Made by a program: the position numbers and the translations under genes. Of a DNA stretch of 64,000 bases, positions 9,371-18,000 are shown piece after piece. Source of the stretch: Acinetobacter sp. BY419 (GTDB lineage Bacteria > Pseudomonadota > Gammaproteobacteria > Pseudomonadales > Moraxellaceae); assembly GCF_019038395.1 (NCBI RefSeq), contig NZ_JAGFXZ010000016.1:1-64000 (forward strand), given 5' to 3'. Position 1 is the stretch's first letter, and every line of letters begins with the position of its first letter. The notes below the pieces were generated by a model. The model did no database searches. It was not told the origin of the DNA and saw only the letters and a list, made by a program, of their open reading frames with translations.

Positions 9371-9398
9371 AATAAAAAGCACAACCGAAGCTGTGCTG
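9371..9398 (-). terminator. intrinsic terminator for the HAD phosphatase gene
   Basis: On the minus strand AGCACAGC-TTCG-GTTGTGCT is followed by TTTTATT, 30 bases after the stop codon at 9428. The stable TTCG tetraloop supports it. Confidence 0.85.
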
Positions 9399-9427
9399 AA
9401 TAGGTCACATGAATGAATTTGGAATTC

Positions 9428-10078
9428 TTAGAGCGACCAGTCCTGTATATCCCAGCCCTGTTCCTTAGCCAGAACTTCCAGGCGATCATCCGGATTGACC
9501 GCAATCGCATGGTCTGCGTATTCCAGCAAGAAACGGTCATTAATGGAATCTGAATAGGCCCAAGACTCGGTCACATCGCGACCTTCTAGCCACTGTTCCA
9601 GACGCACCAGCTTGCCTTGTTGATAACACGCCGTATTGATGACCTTACCGGTATATTTTCCATCAATGACTTCAGCATTGGTGGCAATAATTTCAGTAAT
9701 CCCAAATTCACGAAAAATAGGGGCGGTAATAAAGTCTGAAGTTGCAGTAATCCCCACTAAGGCATGCCCCGCTTCACGGTGGCGCTCGATTGCCTTAAAA
9801 CCTTCGGGACGCATCTGTGGACGAATGACTTTTTGCATGAACAATTTATGTAATTCAACCAGATAATCATGGTCATGTTGGGTCAGAAACTGAAATACAA
9901 ATTCATTATAGGCATAGGGATCCAGCTGGCCCTTTTTATAATCGTCATAAAATTTGTCATTCATGGCGCGATGCTGAACTGGATCGACCAGGCCCTCACT
10001 GACCAAAAACTCTCCCCAGGAATGATCCGAATCCGTGTTTAACAAGGTGTGATCAAGATCAAATAGCGCCAATTTCAT
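9428..10078 (-). CDS. HAD-IB family phosphatase, possible histidinol-phosphatase type
   Basis: A 216-residue cytosolic phosphohydrolase of the SerB-like HAD-IB group. Motif I is DLDHT with nucleophile Asp7 and acid/base Asp9. Motif II is GITATSD near residue 110. Motif IV is YSDSINDRFLL near residue 180. It is divergent from rppH-ptsP. The same HAD/RppH/PtsP gene trio occurs in Pseudomonas aeruginosa, where I recall the HAD member (PA0335) being assigned as histidinol-phosphate phosphatase. By that synteny it may act in histidine synthesis, but substrate specificity cannot be read from this sequence. Confidence 0.8.
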   Translation of the reverse strand: MKLALFDLDHTLLNTDSDHSWGEFLVSEGLVDPVQHRAMNDKFYDDYKKGQLDPYAYNEFVFQFLTQHDHDYLVELHKLFMQKVIRPQMRPEGFKAIERHREAGHALVGITATSDFITAPIFREFGITEIIATNAEVIDGKYTGKVINTACYQQGKLVRLEQWLEGRDVTESWAYSDSINDRFLLEYADHAIAVNPDDRLEVLAKEQGWDIQDWSL

Positions 10079-10260
10079 GAAAATACTCGTAAAAACTGAA
10101 ATTTAAGAAAAAAATTGTAAATCTATCTCCGCTAGTCGATAGAAATTCGTTAAGATCATAGCAATTTTAACATTTTTAAACTTTGCTTTTTTCGAGTTGG
10201 ATAACGAAATAATGCTCCCCGATGGCAAAGGCATAAATTAAACAATTTTTAGGTAGCCAA

Positions 10261-10743
10261 ATGATCGACTCTGAAGGTTTCCGACCGAATGTCGGGATCA
10301 TTTTGGCAAACGACGCTGGACAGGTTTTATGGGCAAAACGCATTGGTCATAATGCATGGCAATTTCCACAAGGAGGTATCCAGTATGGAGAAACCCCTGA
10401 ACAGGCACTGTATCGTGAGCTGAGAGAAGAAATTGGCTTATTGCCCGAACACGTCCAGATCATTGCGCAAACCAAAGGCTGGTTGCGCTATCGTTTGCCA
10501 CATCGATACATTCGTACGGATTCTGATCCGGTCTGTATTGGTCAAAAACAAAAGTGGTTTTTACTCAAACTGACGGCCTCGGCACAGAATATTCAGTTGA
10601 ATTTGTCTGATCCGCCCGAATTTGATCAATGGCAATGGGTCAGTTACTGGTACCCACTTGGTCAAGTCGTGAATTTCAAACGTGATGTTTACCGCAAAGC
10701 CCTGGTGGAGTTGTGTCAGCAACTTCCCCAGCAAAAACCTTAA
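10261..10743 (+). CDS. rppH: RNA pyrophosphohydrolase
   Basis: RppH removes pyrophosphate from 5'-triphosphorylated (or diphosphorylated) mRNA ends and so triggers RNase E-dependent decay. The 160-residue protein has the N-terminal [17 protein letters not shown] segment and [12 protein letters not shown] typical of RppH. A complete Nudix box occupies residues 38-60 (G38, E44, then RELREEIGL at 52-60, with Glu53, Glu56 and Glu57 as metal ligands). It is followed 88 bases later by ptsP, as in other Gammaproteobacteria. RNase E itself is also in the window (36295). Confidence 0.96.
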   Translation: MIDSEGFRPNVGIILANDAGQVLWAKRIGHNAWQFPQGGIQYGETPEQALYRELREEIGLLPEHVQIIAQTKGWLRYRLPHRYIRTDSDPVCIGQKQKWFLLKLTASAQNIQLNLSDPPEFDQWQWVSYWYPLGQVVNFKRDVYRKALVELCQQLPQQKP

Positions 10744-10831
10744 AAAATCGCATAAATTATGCAGATTTTTTACTCGGCTATTGTTATAAATAAACTCATC
10801 ACTGAAATTTTCTTAACACGGAGCAGACCTT

Positions 10832-13129
10832 ATGTCGAATATGCAACTGGACACCTTGAGACGTATTGTTCAGGAGATCAATGCGTCTACCAGTTTGCAT
10901 GAATCGCTCGATATCATGGTCAAACATGTGGCTGAGGCCATGCAAGTCGATGTCTGCTCAATCTACCTCCTTGATGAACGTAATCAGCGTTATCTACTCA
11001 TGGCTTCAAAAGGCTTGAATGCGGAATCTGTTGGCCATGTGTCTCTGCAGACCGGTGAAGGTCTGGTGGGTCTGGTGGGTCAGCGTGAGGAAATTGTCAA
11101 TCTGGACAATGCTCCCAAACATGAACGCTTCCTGTTCTTGCCTGAAACCGGTGAAGAGCTTTACAACTCTTTCCTTGGCGTTCCAGTCATGTACCGTCGT
11201 AAGGTCATGGGCGTGCTGGTAGTTCAGAATAAAGAGTCCCAAGACTTTTCTGAAGCCGCCGAATCCTTTCTGGTCACACTGTGCGCACAGCTCTCTGGTG
11301 TGATTGCACATGCCCATGCGGTGGGCAATATTGATGTATTTCGTAAGCCGAGCAACCTGCCCGCCTATAAAACCTTTCAGGGTGTTTCCGGTTCTGGGGG
11401 GATTGCCTTAGGCCGTGCGGTGATTCTCTATCCGCCAGCGGATCTTACTGCTGTGCCGGAACGGGAAGCCGATGACATCAGTGAAGAACTGATGCTACTG
11501 GATAGCGCACTGAACTCGGTCCGTGAAGAAATTCAGTGGCTCGATGACAAGATGCAGGATGCGCTCATGGCTGAAGAGCGCGCACTGTTTAGCGTATTCT
11601 TGCGTATGCTGGATGAAAATGCCCTGCCTGCAGAAATTAAGGCTTTTATTCGTGAAGGTCACTGGGCACAAGGTGCAGTACGGATTGTGATTGACAATCA
11701 TGTGGCGCAATTTTTCCAGATGGAAGATGAGTATTTGCGTGAACGGGTAGCAGACCTGAAAGATCTGGGTCGGCGTATTCTGGCGCGTTTACAGGAAGCC
11801 GATGCCAGTCACCGTGAACTGACCGATGAAAGCATCCTGATTGGTGAAGAAATTTCGACGGCCGCGCTGGTTGAACTGCCAGTGGATAAAATTGCTGCGA
11901 TCGTCACCACTGAAGGTGCGATGAACTCGCATATGGTAATTGTGGCGCGCGCCCTCGGCATTCCGACTGTAGTCGGTGTAACTGAACTGCCGATTAATAC
12001 CCTCGATGATGTGGAGATGATTGTCGATGCGCATCAGGGTCGGGTCTTTATTAATCCGCCACGTCGCCTACGCAGTCGCTATAAAGAAATTCAAAAAGAA
12101 GAAGAACAGATCGCTAAAGATCTGCGCCAGTACGAAACCAAAGATACGATTACCCCGGATGGCATAGCGGTAAAACTGTTCGTCAATACCGGCCTGATGA
12201 TTGATGTAGTCCGTGGCGTGCAGCGCGGTGCCAAAGGCGTTGGTTTATACCGCTCTGAAATTCCGTTTATGCTACGCGACCGTTTCCCAGGTGAAGAAGA
12301 GCAACGCGCGATCTATCGCCAGCAACTCAGTCACTTTGCCAATAAACCGGTGGTGATGCGAACTCTAGACATTGGTGCAGATAAAGACCTGCCCTATTTC
12401 TCGATTGAAGAAGAAAATTCGGCACTGGGCTGGCGTGGCATTCGTTTTACCCTGGATCATCCAGAAATTTTTTCATCACAAATTCGCGCCATGCTCAAAG
12501 CCAGTATCGGGCTGAACAACCTGCATATTCTGTTGCCAATGGTGACCAGTGTCAGTGAAGTCGAGGAAGCACTCTACCTGTTAGAACGTGATTACGTTGC
12601 GATTCAGGAAGAGGAGCAGGTCAAGGTGAACAAGCCGAAACTCGGCATTATGGTGGAAGTTCCCAGCGTGCTCTATCAGATTGATGAATTTTCCGAACTG
12701 GTCGATTTCTTCTCGGTCGGCTCCAACGACCTGACCCAATATCTTTTGGCAGTCGATCGTAATAATCCACGGGTTGCCAATGTCTATTCACATTTACACC
12801 CTGCCGTGCTGCGTGCCCTGACCCGTCTGGTACAGGACTGTCATCGTAATGAAAAACCGGTCAGTATCTGCGGTGAAATGGCAGGTGATCCGCTTTCTGC
12901 GGTTTTGCTCATGGCCATGGGCTTTAATACCCTGTCGATGAGTTCGAGCAATATCCTAAAGGTACGTAAAACCATTTGTCATGTTCCGATGAGTGATGCA
13001 CAGGAATTACTGCAACATGTGTTAAAAATGGACAATCCGCTGATGGTAAAAAGCTGGTTAGAATATTATTTCAGAACCCATGGCCTGGGAGATATGGTGA
13101 AATCAGCCACGCGTATGGTGGGTGCTTAA
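10832..13129 (+). CDS. ptsP: phosphoenolpyruvate-protein phosphotransferase PtsP (EI-Ntr)
   Basis: EI-Ntr starts the nitrogen phosphotransfer chain by taking phosphate from PEP and passing it to NPr. The 765-residue protein has an N-terminal GAF domain (about 1-160; MQVDVCSIYLLDE, GEGLVGLVGQREEIVN) that in homologues senses nitrogen status. A PTS EI N-domain follows. The phosphorylated His367 lies in GAMNSHMVIVARALGIP, and the C-terminal PEP-binding barrel has GLYRSEIPFM, DIGADKDLPYF, GSNDLTQYLLAVDR and Cys680 in ICGEMAGDP. The start ATG is preceded by GGAG. It is probably co-transcribed with rppH and the small gene at 13172. Confidence 0.96.
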   Translation: MSNMQLDTLRRIVQEINASTSLHESLDIMVKHVAEAMQVDVCSIYLLDERNQRYLLMASKGLNAESVGHVSLQTGEGLVGLVGQREEIVNLDNAPKHERFLFLPETGEELYNSFLGVPVMYRRKVMGVLVVQNKESQDFSEAAESFLVTLCAQLSGVIAHAHAVGNIDVFRKPSNLPAYKTFQGVSGSGGIALGRAVILYPPADLTAVPEREADDISEELMLLDSALNSVREEIQWLDDKMQDALMAEERALFSVFLRMLDENALPAEIKAFIREGHWAQGAVRIVIDNHVAQFFQMEDEYLRERVADLKDLGRRILARLQEADASHRELTDESILIGEEISTAALVELPVDKIAAIVTTEGAMNSHMVIVARALGIPTVVGVTELPINTLDDVEMIVDAHQGRVFINPPRRLRSRYKEIQKEEEQIAKDLRQYETKDTITPDGIAVKLFVNTGLMIDVVRGVQRGAKGVGLYRSEIPFMLRDRFPGEEEQRAIYRQQLSHFANKPVVMRTLDIGADKDLPYFSIEEENSALGWRGIRFTLDHPEIFSSQIRAMLKASIGLNNLHILLPMVTSVSEVEEALYLLERDYVAIQEEEQVKVNKPKLGIMVEVPSVLYQIDEFSELVDFFSVGSNDLTQYLLAVDRNNPRVANVYSHLHPAVLRALTRLVQDCHRNEKPVSICGEMAGDPLSAVLLMAMGFNTLSMSSSNILKVRKTICHVPMSDAQELLQHVLKMDNPLMVKSWLEYYFRTHGLGDMVKSATRMVGA

Positions 13130-13171
13130 TACGGGACTTTTTCCAGTCCCTCGACAGCAGTAGAGGTGGTT

Positions 13172-13672
13172 ATGGAATTTCTGGTTATCCTGTTCATGAT
13201 AATTATAGTGTTCTATATTGTCATTATTGCACCTGCCTTGCGAGCCCGGAAAAATGCTGATTATTCCGGTTCATCTTATACACGTCCTGCCAGCAATCGA
13301 GCCAGCAGCTATGCCGATCGGCCAAAAATGTCCCCATTATTGGGCATTGAAATTTCGGCATCGCAACGACGGCGTTTAGGCCGAAATGATCCCTCTGTGA
13401 TTGCGGCCAAACTCTATCGCCAGCAAAAAGATCAATTTGCCAGTTTTCAGCAGACCAGACCACAGCCTCATTCCTCTCAGCACAAACCACCTGTTCAAAG
13501 CAGACTGCATCAACTATTTAATGACTTCATCGCAGATGAACCCCCAACACCATCCCAACGCTCCAATCAAAATTCACAAACCCGTAGTACCCGGCCTGTC
13601 GCCCCACTCTCTCCAGTTAAAACCAATCCCAAACAGCCACCGCGTCGCCCCCAACCACCGTACAGACCTTAA
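13172..13672 (+). CDS. membrane-anchored Pro/Gln-rich protein of unknown function
   Basis: 166 residues from the ATG at 13172, which is preceded by AGAGG. A GTG six bases earlier overlaps that site. Residues 1-24 form one transmembrane helix (MEFLVILFMIIIVFYIVIIA). The rest is polar and disordered, rich in Ser, Gln, Arg and Pro, with a short SQRRRLGRNDPSVIAAKLYR segment near 65-90 that looks like the only ordered part. It follows ptsP by 42 bases and is probably in the same transcript. Its stop codon overlaps that of the convergent small ORF at 13669-13848. No family is recognised. Confidence 0.65.
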   Translation: MEFLVILFMIIIVFYIVIIAPALRARKNADYSGSSYTRPASNRASSYADRPKMSPLLGIEISASQRRRLGRNDPSVIAAKLYRQQKDQFASFQQTRPQPHSSQHKPPVQSRLHQLFNDFIADEPPTPSQRSNQNSQTRSTRPVAPLSPVKTNPKQPPRRPQPPYRP

Positions 13673-13848
13673 GCTGCCATTAAAAAAGGGCGATCTTCCA
13701 TGGAATATCGCCCTTGTCTGTGCTTGTTGTAGCCACATTTTGCATTTTTCTTTCGATCTACAAAAACCTGACTTTTGTTGACTTCATGCATGTGTTTTGC
13801 CACAAAATTATGGATCACCACATGCTCGACTGTTTTCTTCTTGGCCAT
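13669..13848 (-). CDS. small basic protein (59 aa) with a terminator inside its coding sequence
   Basis: This ORF is too short for routine calling but has a complete gene context. Its ATG at 13848 is preceded by AGGTG ten bases upstream, and a good promoter lies at 13907-13934. The product is basic: MAKKKTVEHVVIHNFVAKHM, then KSQVFVDRKKNAKCGYNKHR. It resembles a family of about 60 residues with DRKK-x-xK-x-GY-x-KHK that I recall as DUF7230, although I am not certain of that name. The codons for about residues 45-56 form a strong intrinsic terminator (hairpin 13686-13715, T-run 13681-13686). Transcripts should therefore end before the TAA at 13669-13671, giving a nonstop mRNA. That arrangement is known for the ribosome-rescue factor gene arfA. 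The F-x-x-R...KN-x-K-x-GY-x-K pattern is also loosely ArfA-like. Function is inferred only. Confidence 0.6.
   Translation of the reverse strand: MAKKKTVEHVVIHNFVAKHMHEVNKSQVFVDRKKNAKCGYNKHRQGRYSMEDRPFLMAA
13681..13716 (-). terminator. intrinsic terminator internal to the 59-aa ORF
   Basis: Read on the minus strand: AAGGGCGAT, then ATTCCATGGAAG, then ATCGCCCTT and a T-run. That is a 9-bp perfect stem extended by TTC/GAA around a CATG loop, followed by six T residues. On the plus strand the same hairpin follows the 13672 stop by about 14 bases, but has only the broken T-tract TTGTCTGTGCTTG. It may therefore also end the rppH-ptsP transcript less efficiently. Confidence 0.8.
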
Positions 13849-13906
13849 GTTGTACTTTCACCTTTTAACTATATTTCAGTGAGCTCCCACGCGAGTGGGG
13901 AAAATA

Positions 13907-13934
13907 ATGATACGCCATCTTGGACAATTTTCAA
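13907..13934 (-). promoter_or_regulatory. candidate sigma-70 promoter for the 59-aa ORF
   Basis: On the minus strand TTGAAA (13934-13929) and TATCAT (13912-13907) are spaced by 16 bases, each one mismatch from consensus. The leader would be about 55 bases. It contains a small hairpin, CCCAC-TCGC-GTGGG (13886-13899), before the AGGTG ribosome-binding site. Confidence 0.55.
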
Positions 13935-14490
13935 GCATATTTGCCAATGCTTTTTTAAAAAAAAAGACCATTGAGACAGGATTTTCTGTATGCAGAAATG
14001 AAAGTTATGGCCAGAAAATATTATTATTCCATTCATTCTTTTTCTGAATTTTTTCAGAGAAACAAAACCCAATTAAAAAACCATTTAAAATAAATCAGTT
14101 ATAAAATTTATTTTAAAAAGATCTATTCATTTATTATTTTTATTCTGGGATAAAAACATATTAGGGACTTGAATATTGTTATTTTCGTTTAATCCCATTC
14201 ATTATTTGAGTTATGCAAAATAAATAGAATTTGATATTGTCAGCGAGTAGAAAACTCGCTATTTTTACAAAGTAACCATTTAATTTTCAATATTTTAGAC
14301 TTTATTAACTTTAATAATATTTTTTGAGTGACATTACTCAATTATATCCTGTGAATCCCATTTTGTGCCCCAACAGCATTTATATCAAGATATTGAAAAT
14401 AGCGTAATACCTGATGCCCTATGCATATAGCTTAATATTTTGTGAATACTGGATAAACGCTACAAGATATTCAAAACTTGGAGAGGAAAG
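13935..14490. other. long AT-rich intergenic region upstream of catalase
   Basis: These 550 bases contain no convincing ORF on either strand. The region must hold the catalase promoter near 14400-14470; GGAGAGG precedes the catalase ATG. A plus-strand terminator-like hairpin sits alone at 14242-14266 (separate entry). I searched for the ATAG/CTAT spacing of an OxyR site and did not find it. Confidence 0.6.
14242..14266 (+). terminator. orphan intrinsic terminator, possible end of a small RNA
   Basis: AGCGAG, loop TAGAAAA, CTCGCT, then ATTTTT. No gene on the plus strand ends within 550 bases upstream, so it may end an unrecognised short transcript in the AT-rich spacer. Confidence 0.5.
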
Positions 14491-16011
14491 ATGAGCCAAG
14501 ATTTTAAAAAATGCCCTGTGACCCACCTGACCACTGAAGCTGGCGCGCCTGTAGTCGACAACCAGAACAGTATGACGGCAGGTGCACGTGGACCTTTACT
14601 CGCCCAGGATTTATGGCTGAATGAAAAACTGGCCAACTTTGTTCGTGAAGTGATTCCAGAGCGTCGTATGCATGCCAAAGGTTCAGGTGCTTTTGGTACC
14701 TTTACCGTGACCAACGATATTACCCAGTATACCCGCGCCAAAATTTTTTCGGAAGTCGGCAAGAAAACCGACATGTTTGCGCGTTTCTCGACGGTGGCCG
14801 GTGAACGCGGTGCTGCCGATGCAGAACGTGATATCCGTGGTTTTGCCCTGAAATTCTATACTGAAGAAGGCAATTGGGATCTGGTTGGTAACAACACCCC
14901 GGTGTTTTTCCTGCGTGATGCCCGCAAGTTCCCTGACTTGAATAAAGCGGTAAAACGCGACCCGAAAACCAACAAGCGCAGTGCTACCAATAATTGGGAT
15001 TTCTGGACATTGCTGCCTGAAGCCCTGCACCAAGTCACGATTGTAATGTCGGATAGGGGTATTCCTGATGGCTACCGCCATATGCATGGTTTTGGTAGTC
15101 ATACCTATAGTTTTATCAATTCCCAGAATGAACGCTTCTGGGTAAAATTCCATATGCGTACTCAACAGGCTATCAAGAATCTAAGCGATGCTGAAGCAGA
15201 AGTTTTGATCGCCAGAGACCGTGAAAGTAGCCAGACCGACTTGTTTGATGCTATCGAACGTGGTGACTATCCAAAATGGAAAATGTATGTTCAGGTCATG
15301 CCGGAACTGGAAGCTGAAACAGTTCCTTATCACCCATTTGACCTGACCAAAGTCTGGCCGAAGGGTGATTATCCACTGATTGAAGTCGGTGAGTTCGAGC
15401 TGAACCGCAATCCGGAAAACTATTTCCAGGATGTAGAACAGGCTGTCTTTGCACCAAGTAACCTGGTACCGGGGATCAGTTACTCACCGGATCGTATGCT
15501 ACAGGCGCGTTTGGTAAACTATGCCGATGCAGCGCGTTACCGTGTTGGCGTGAATCATTCACAGGTTCCGGTCAATGCTGCACGCTGTCCTGTAAACTCT
15601 AATCGTCGTGATGGTCAGGGCCGTATGGATGGCAACTATGGTTCATTGCCACATTATGAACCGAACAGTTTCAGCCAGTGGCAGGAACAACCTCAATTTA
15701 AAGAGCCACCACTGAAAATCACTGGTGATGCCGATTTCTGGGATTTCCGTGAAGATGACAATGATTACTTCAGCCAGCCACGTGCCCTGTTCAATCTGAT
15801 GAATGACCAGCAGAAACAGGCTCTGTTCAATAACACGGCCGGAGCAATGGGTGATGCGCTAGATTTCATCAAATACCGTCACATCCGTAACTGTTATAGC
15901 TGTGACCCGGCCTATGGCGAAGGCGTAGCACAGGCACTCGGGATGACCGTAGCAGATGCTCAGGCGGCACGCGAAACTGATCCAGCCAAAGGTTTAGCTA
16001 GCTTTCTCTAA
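14491..16011 (+). CDS. katA: haem catalase, small-subunit type
   Basis: This enzyme disproportionates hydrogen peroxide to water and oxygen in the cytosol. The 506-residue length is that of small-subunit (monofunctional, clade 3-like) catalases, without the C-terminal flavodoxin-like domain of KatE. The distal catalytic His61 lies in [12 protein letters not shown]. The conserved Asn is at 134/135 in [14 protein letters not shown]. The proximal haem-ligand Tyr344 lies in [12 protein letters not shown], which also carries the Arg typical of the proximal side. No signal peptide is present. A terminator follows directly. The gene symbol is by family; paralogues elsewhere in the genome could carry the name instead. 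Confidence 0.93.
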   Translation: MSQDFKKCPVTHLTTEAGAPVVDNQNSMTAGARGPLLAQDLWLNEKLANFVREVIPERRMHAKGSGAFGTFTVTNDITQYTRAKIFSEVGKKTDMFARFSTVAGERGAADAERDIRGFALKFYTEEGNWDLVGNNTPVFFLRDARKFPDLNKAVKRDPKTNKRSATNNWDFWTLLPEALHQVTIVMSDRGIPDGYRHMHGFGSHTYSFINSQNERFWVKFHMRTQQAIKNLSDAEAEVLIARDRESSQTDLFDAIERGDYPKWKMYVQVMPELEAETVPYHPFDLTKVWPKGDYPLIEVGEFELNRNPENYFQDVEQAVFAPSNLVPGISYSPDRMLQARLVNYADAARYRVGVNHSQVPVNAARCPVNSNRRDGQGRMDGNYGSLPHYEPNSFSQWQEQPQFKEPPLKITGDADFWDFREDDNDYFSQPRALFNLMNDQQKQALFNNTAGAMGDALDFIKYRHIRNCYSCDPAYGEGVAQALGMTVADAQAARETDPAKGLASFL

Positions 16012-16041
16012 GCCCATTTAAACCTGTTATAGAAACTGTAT

Positions 16042-16068
16042 AAAAACCACCTTCGGGTGGTTTTTTAT
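16042..16068 (+). terminator. intrinsic terminator after catalase
   Basis: AACCACC-TTCG-GGTGGTT with a TTCG tetraloop, followed by TTTTATT. Confidence 0.9.
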
Positions 16069-16118
16069 TAGGACATCTAGCACTATAGAAACAACCTTTT
16101 GCCAAAAGAAATACAACA

Positions 16119-16562
16119 ATGCACCCGAATATTGAAGACATCATTCAACAACACAACATCATTTTATTTGATGCTGTTTGCGTGATCTGTAATGGCTGGG
16201 CACGATTCTTGATTAAATACGATAAAAAAATACAGTTTAAACTGGTTTCCGCCCAATCCCCTTTAGGTGTTGCCCTGCTCGAGCATTATCAGATGTCCAC
16301 TGAACATTACACCACGATGCTCGTCATTCAAGATGGCACACTTTATACCGAATCGACGGCATTACTGAAGGTGCTGCAGCATATCGGTTTTCCATTTAAT
16401 TTAATGGGCGCAGGTTATTTCGTTCCACGCTTTATCCGCGATTTTCTATATCGTGGGGTTGCTTTAAATCGCTACCAGCTATTTGGCAAAACCGATTATT
16501 GCCTGATTCCATCCAGCGAAAATAAACGCCATTTTCTGGAAAATGCTATTCGTGAATCCTAA
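16119..16562 (+). CDS. thiol-disulfide oxidoreductase-like DCC family protein (DUF393)
   Basis: This 147-residue protein shows the signature of the DCC (DUF393/YuxK) family at its N-terminus, FDAVCVICNGW, with the CXXC pair at Cys21/Cys24 in a predicted thioredoxin-like fold. LVSAQSPLGVALL and a C-terminal basic segment with RYQLFGKTDYCLIPS are also family-like. The precise redox partner is unknown. Its 3' end overlaps the first bases of a decayed DoxX-like gene. DCC and DoxX-like genes are often neighbours in other bacteria, so the two probably formed one operon. Confidence 0.85.
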   Translation: MHPNIEDIIQQHNIILFDAVCVICNGWARFLIKYDKKIQFKLVSAQSPLGVALLEHYQMSTEHYTTMLVIQDGTLYTESTALLKVLQHIGFPFNLMGAGYFVPRFIRDFLYRGVALNRYQLFGKTDYCLIPSSENKRHFLENAIRES

Positions 16563-16955
16563 GCCTGTTTTCACTCAAGCACTTCGCACCATTTAGCTTG
16601 GCGATGCTCTGGCTCCATCAAGGACTGATTCCAAAAATTCTGTTCCAGTCCCCCTGCTGAAATCACGATCTGGCACAACCTGGGCTTTGAGCTGGCACTG
16701 GCCAAAGTCTGGGTTGGCTTTTCTGGCATATGTGAAATGCTGTTTGGCTTATGTTTTTTGAAATGGAACAGATCGATTGTATTACATGGATGGAATATCA
16801 TAGGACTTGCAGGATTACTGCTGCTGATTGCCCTTACTGCGCCCTTATAACTTGGCGCAGCCTTCAACTCTGTCTTGATGAATATCGCCATGCTGATGCT
16901 TTCTGTGATTGCCATACAACTCATTCAACAGGAACAGCAAATCCTTAGACAATAA
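16543..16955 (+). pseudogene. DoxX-like membrane protein gene, inactivated
   Basis: Three frames must be joined to read a DoxX-like protein. It opens at ATG 16543, overlapping the DCC gene, with MLFVNPKPVFTQALR, which stops near 16593. A second frame encodes FAPFSLAMLWLHQGLIPK up to a C5 run at 16650-16654. A third encodes AEITIWHNLGFELALAKVW, then FSGICEMLFGL and LLLLIALTAPL. The third frame hits an in-frame TAA at 16848-16850, after which GAAFNSVLMNIAMLMLSVIA reads on to the stop at 16953-16955. The pattern (H-Q-G-xx-K at the start, W-x-G-GICEMLFG in the middle, TAP near the end, four hydrophobic segments) is that of the DoxX-like family. Two frameshifts and one nonsense change make a functional product very unlikely. 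Confidence 0.8.
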
Positions 16956-18000
16956 TCCGTTTGCCTTCACGTATGCAGTAAAACGGATTAATCAGCTTGG
17001 AGGAATGCTTGATAATTTCATGCAGGTCATGTTCGGGTGCATCGCGGTCTTCATCAGTCAGCTGAAAAGTGCGGTAATGAATGGCCAGTGAGCATTTGGC
17101 CTGCAAGTCATGATGGGCATGATAAGCGTCTTCAGGATTCATATGAATAGCGCGCATCAGTTCACGCGGCTCATAAGCGCCTATCGGCAGCAAGGCAATC
17201 CGCGGTGCACCCAGACGTTTGCGGATTTCCTTAAAATGTGAGGCATAGCCACTATCTCCGGCAAAGAAACAATGCTCCTTGCCATGCAATAAAGAAAAGC
17301 CTCCCCAGAGTGAAGAGTTCTGATCGCGTATGCCGCGCCCTGAGGCATGTTGTGCCGGTGTATAGACAATCCGGATCTCTTCAAAAAATGCGTTTTCCCA
17401 CCAGTCCATTTCGTGCACGGTGTAATGTTCTGGCAAATACCAGGCATTGCCCAGACCGGTATAAATTGGCATCTGAAAAGTTGTATGCAGCCATTCCAGA
17501 CTGGCCAGATCCATATGATCATAGTGGTTATGGCTAAGCAGTACAGCATCAATATGTGGCAGCTCATCCAGGGCAATACCTGCCGGAATGACGCGCTGCG
17601 GCCCAGTAGAGGCAGAAGGACCGGCATATTCGCCCCAGACCGGATCGGTCAGGAAATTATAGGGTCCGATCTGAATGAGCACGGTGGCATGACCAATAAA
17701 CCAGATTTGCCAGTCATCTAAAGGAGCATCAGGACGATGCTGCGGCAAGGCACGTGGACGTGCAAAAAACTCGGTACGCTCCTCATCCAGGTTGACATTC
17801 CAGGTACTGGATTTTCGGGTAACCAGCCATTTATATAAATCAAAGCGACTGCGCGATAATGGGGAATATTCCGGATTATAGAAGCGTTGACCATCAAAAT
17901 GATCGGAATGCAGATACTCAAATACCGGCTTAGACCAGACATGTTTCCAGCTGGACTGCGTGGTTAACTGAAATTTTTTAGTTTTAAAAAAATCTTGCAT
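16945..18000 (-). CDS. MBL-fold metallo-hydrolase, NAPE-PLD/UlaG-like
   Basis: A 351-residue predicted cytosolic hydrolase. The metal-binding motif HXHXDH is at 157-162 (SHNHYDHMD), with further ligands in PAQHASGRG, FFAGDSGY and the late HYRTF segment. The central LTDPVWGEYAGPS and GHATVLIQIG strands match the branch of the metallo-beta-lactamase superfamily that includes N-acyl-phosphatidylethanolamine phospholipase D and L-ascorbate-6-phosphate lactonase-like proteins. The substrate cannot be told from sequence. Its stop overlaps the remains of the DoxX-like gene by a few bases; the 3' ends converge. Confidence 0.88.
   Translation of the reverse strand: MQDFFKTKKFQLTTQSSWKHVWSKPVFEYLHSDHFDGQRFYNPEYSPLSRSRFDLYKWLVTRKSSTWNVNLDEERTEFFARPRALPQHRPDAPLDDWQIWFIGHATVLIQIGPYNFLTDPVWGEYAGPSASTGPQRVIPAGIALDELPHIDAVLLSHNHYDHMDLASLEWLHTTFQMPIYTGLGNAWYLPEHYTVHEMDWWENAFFEEIRIVYTPAQHASGRGIRDQNSSLWGGFSLLHGKEHCFFAGDSGYASHFKEIRKRLGAPRIALLPIGAYEPRELMRAIHMNPEDAYHAHHDLQAKCSLAIHYRTFQLTDEDRDAPEHDLHEIIKHSSKLINPFYCIREGKRIIV

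Noticed and set aside
13401..13781. A 126-codon frame overlapping the end of the membrane-anchored protein gene
   Set aside because: It is a shadow frame of the 13172-13672 gene running into the hairpin; no start signal is seen.
14391..14440. ATAG and CTAT half-sites upstream of catalase, suggesting an OxyR operator
   Set aside because: The half-sites are not spaced at the required 11-base period.
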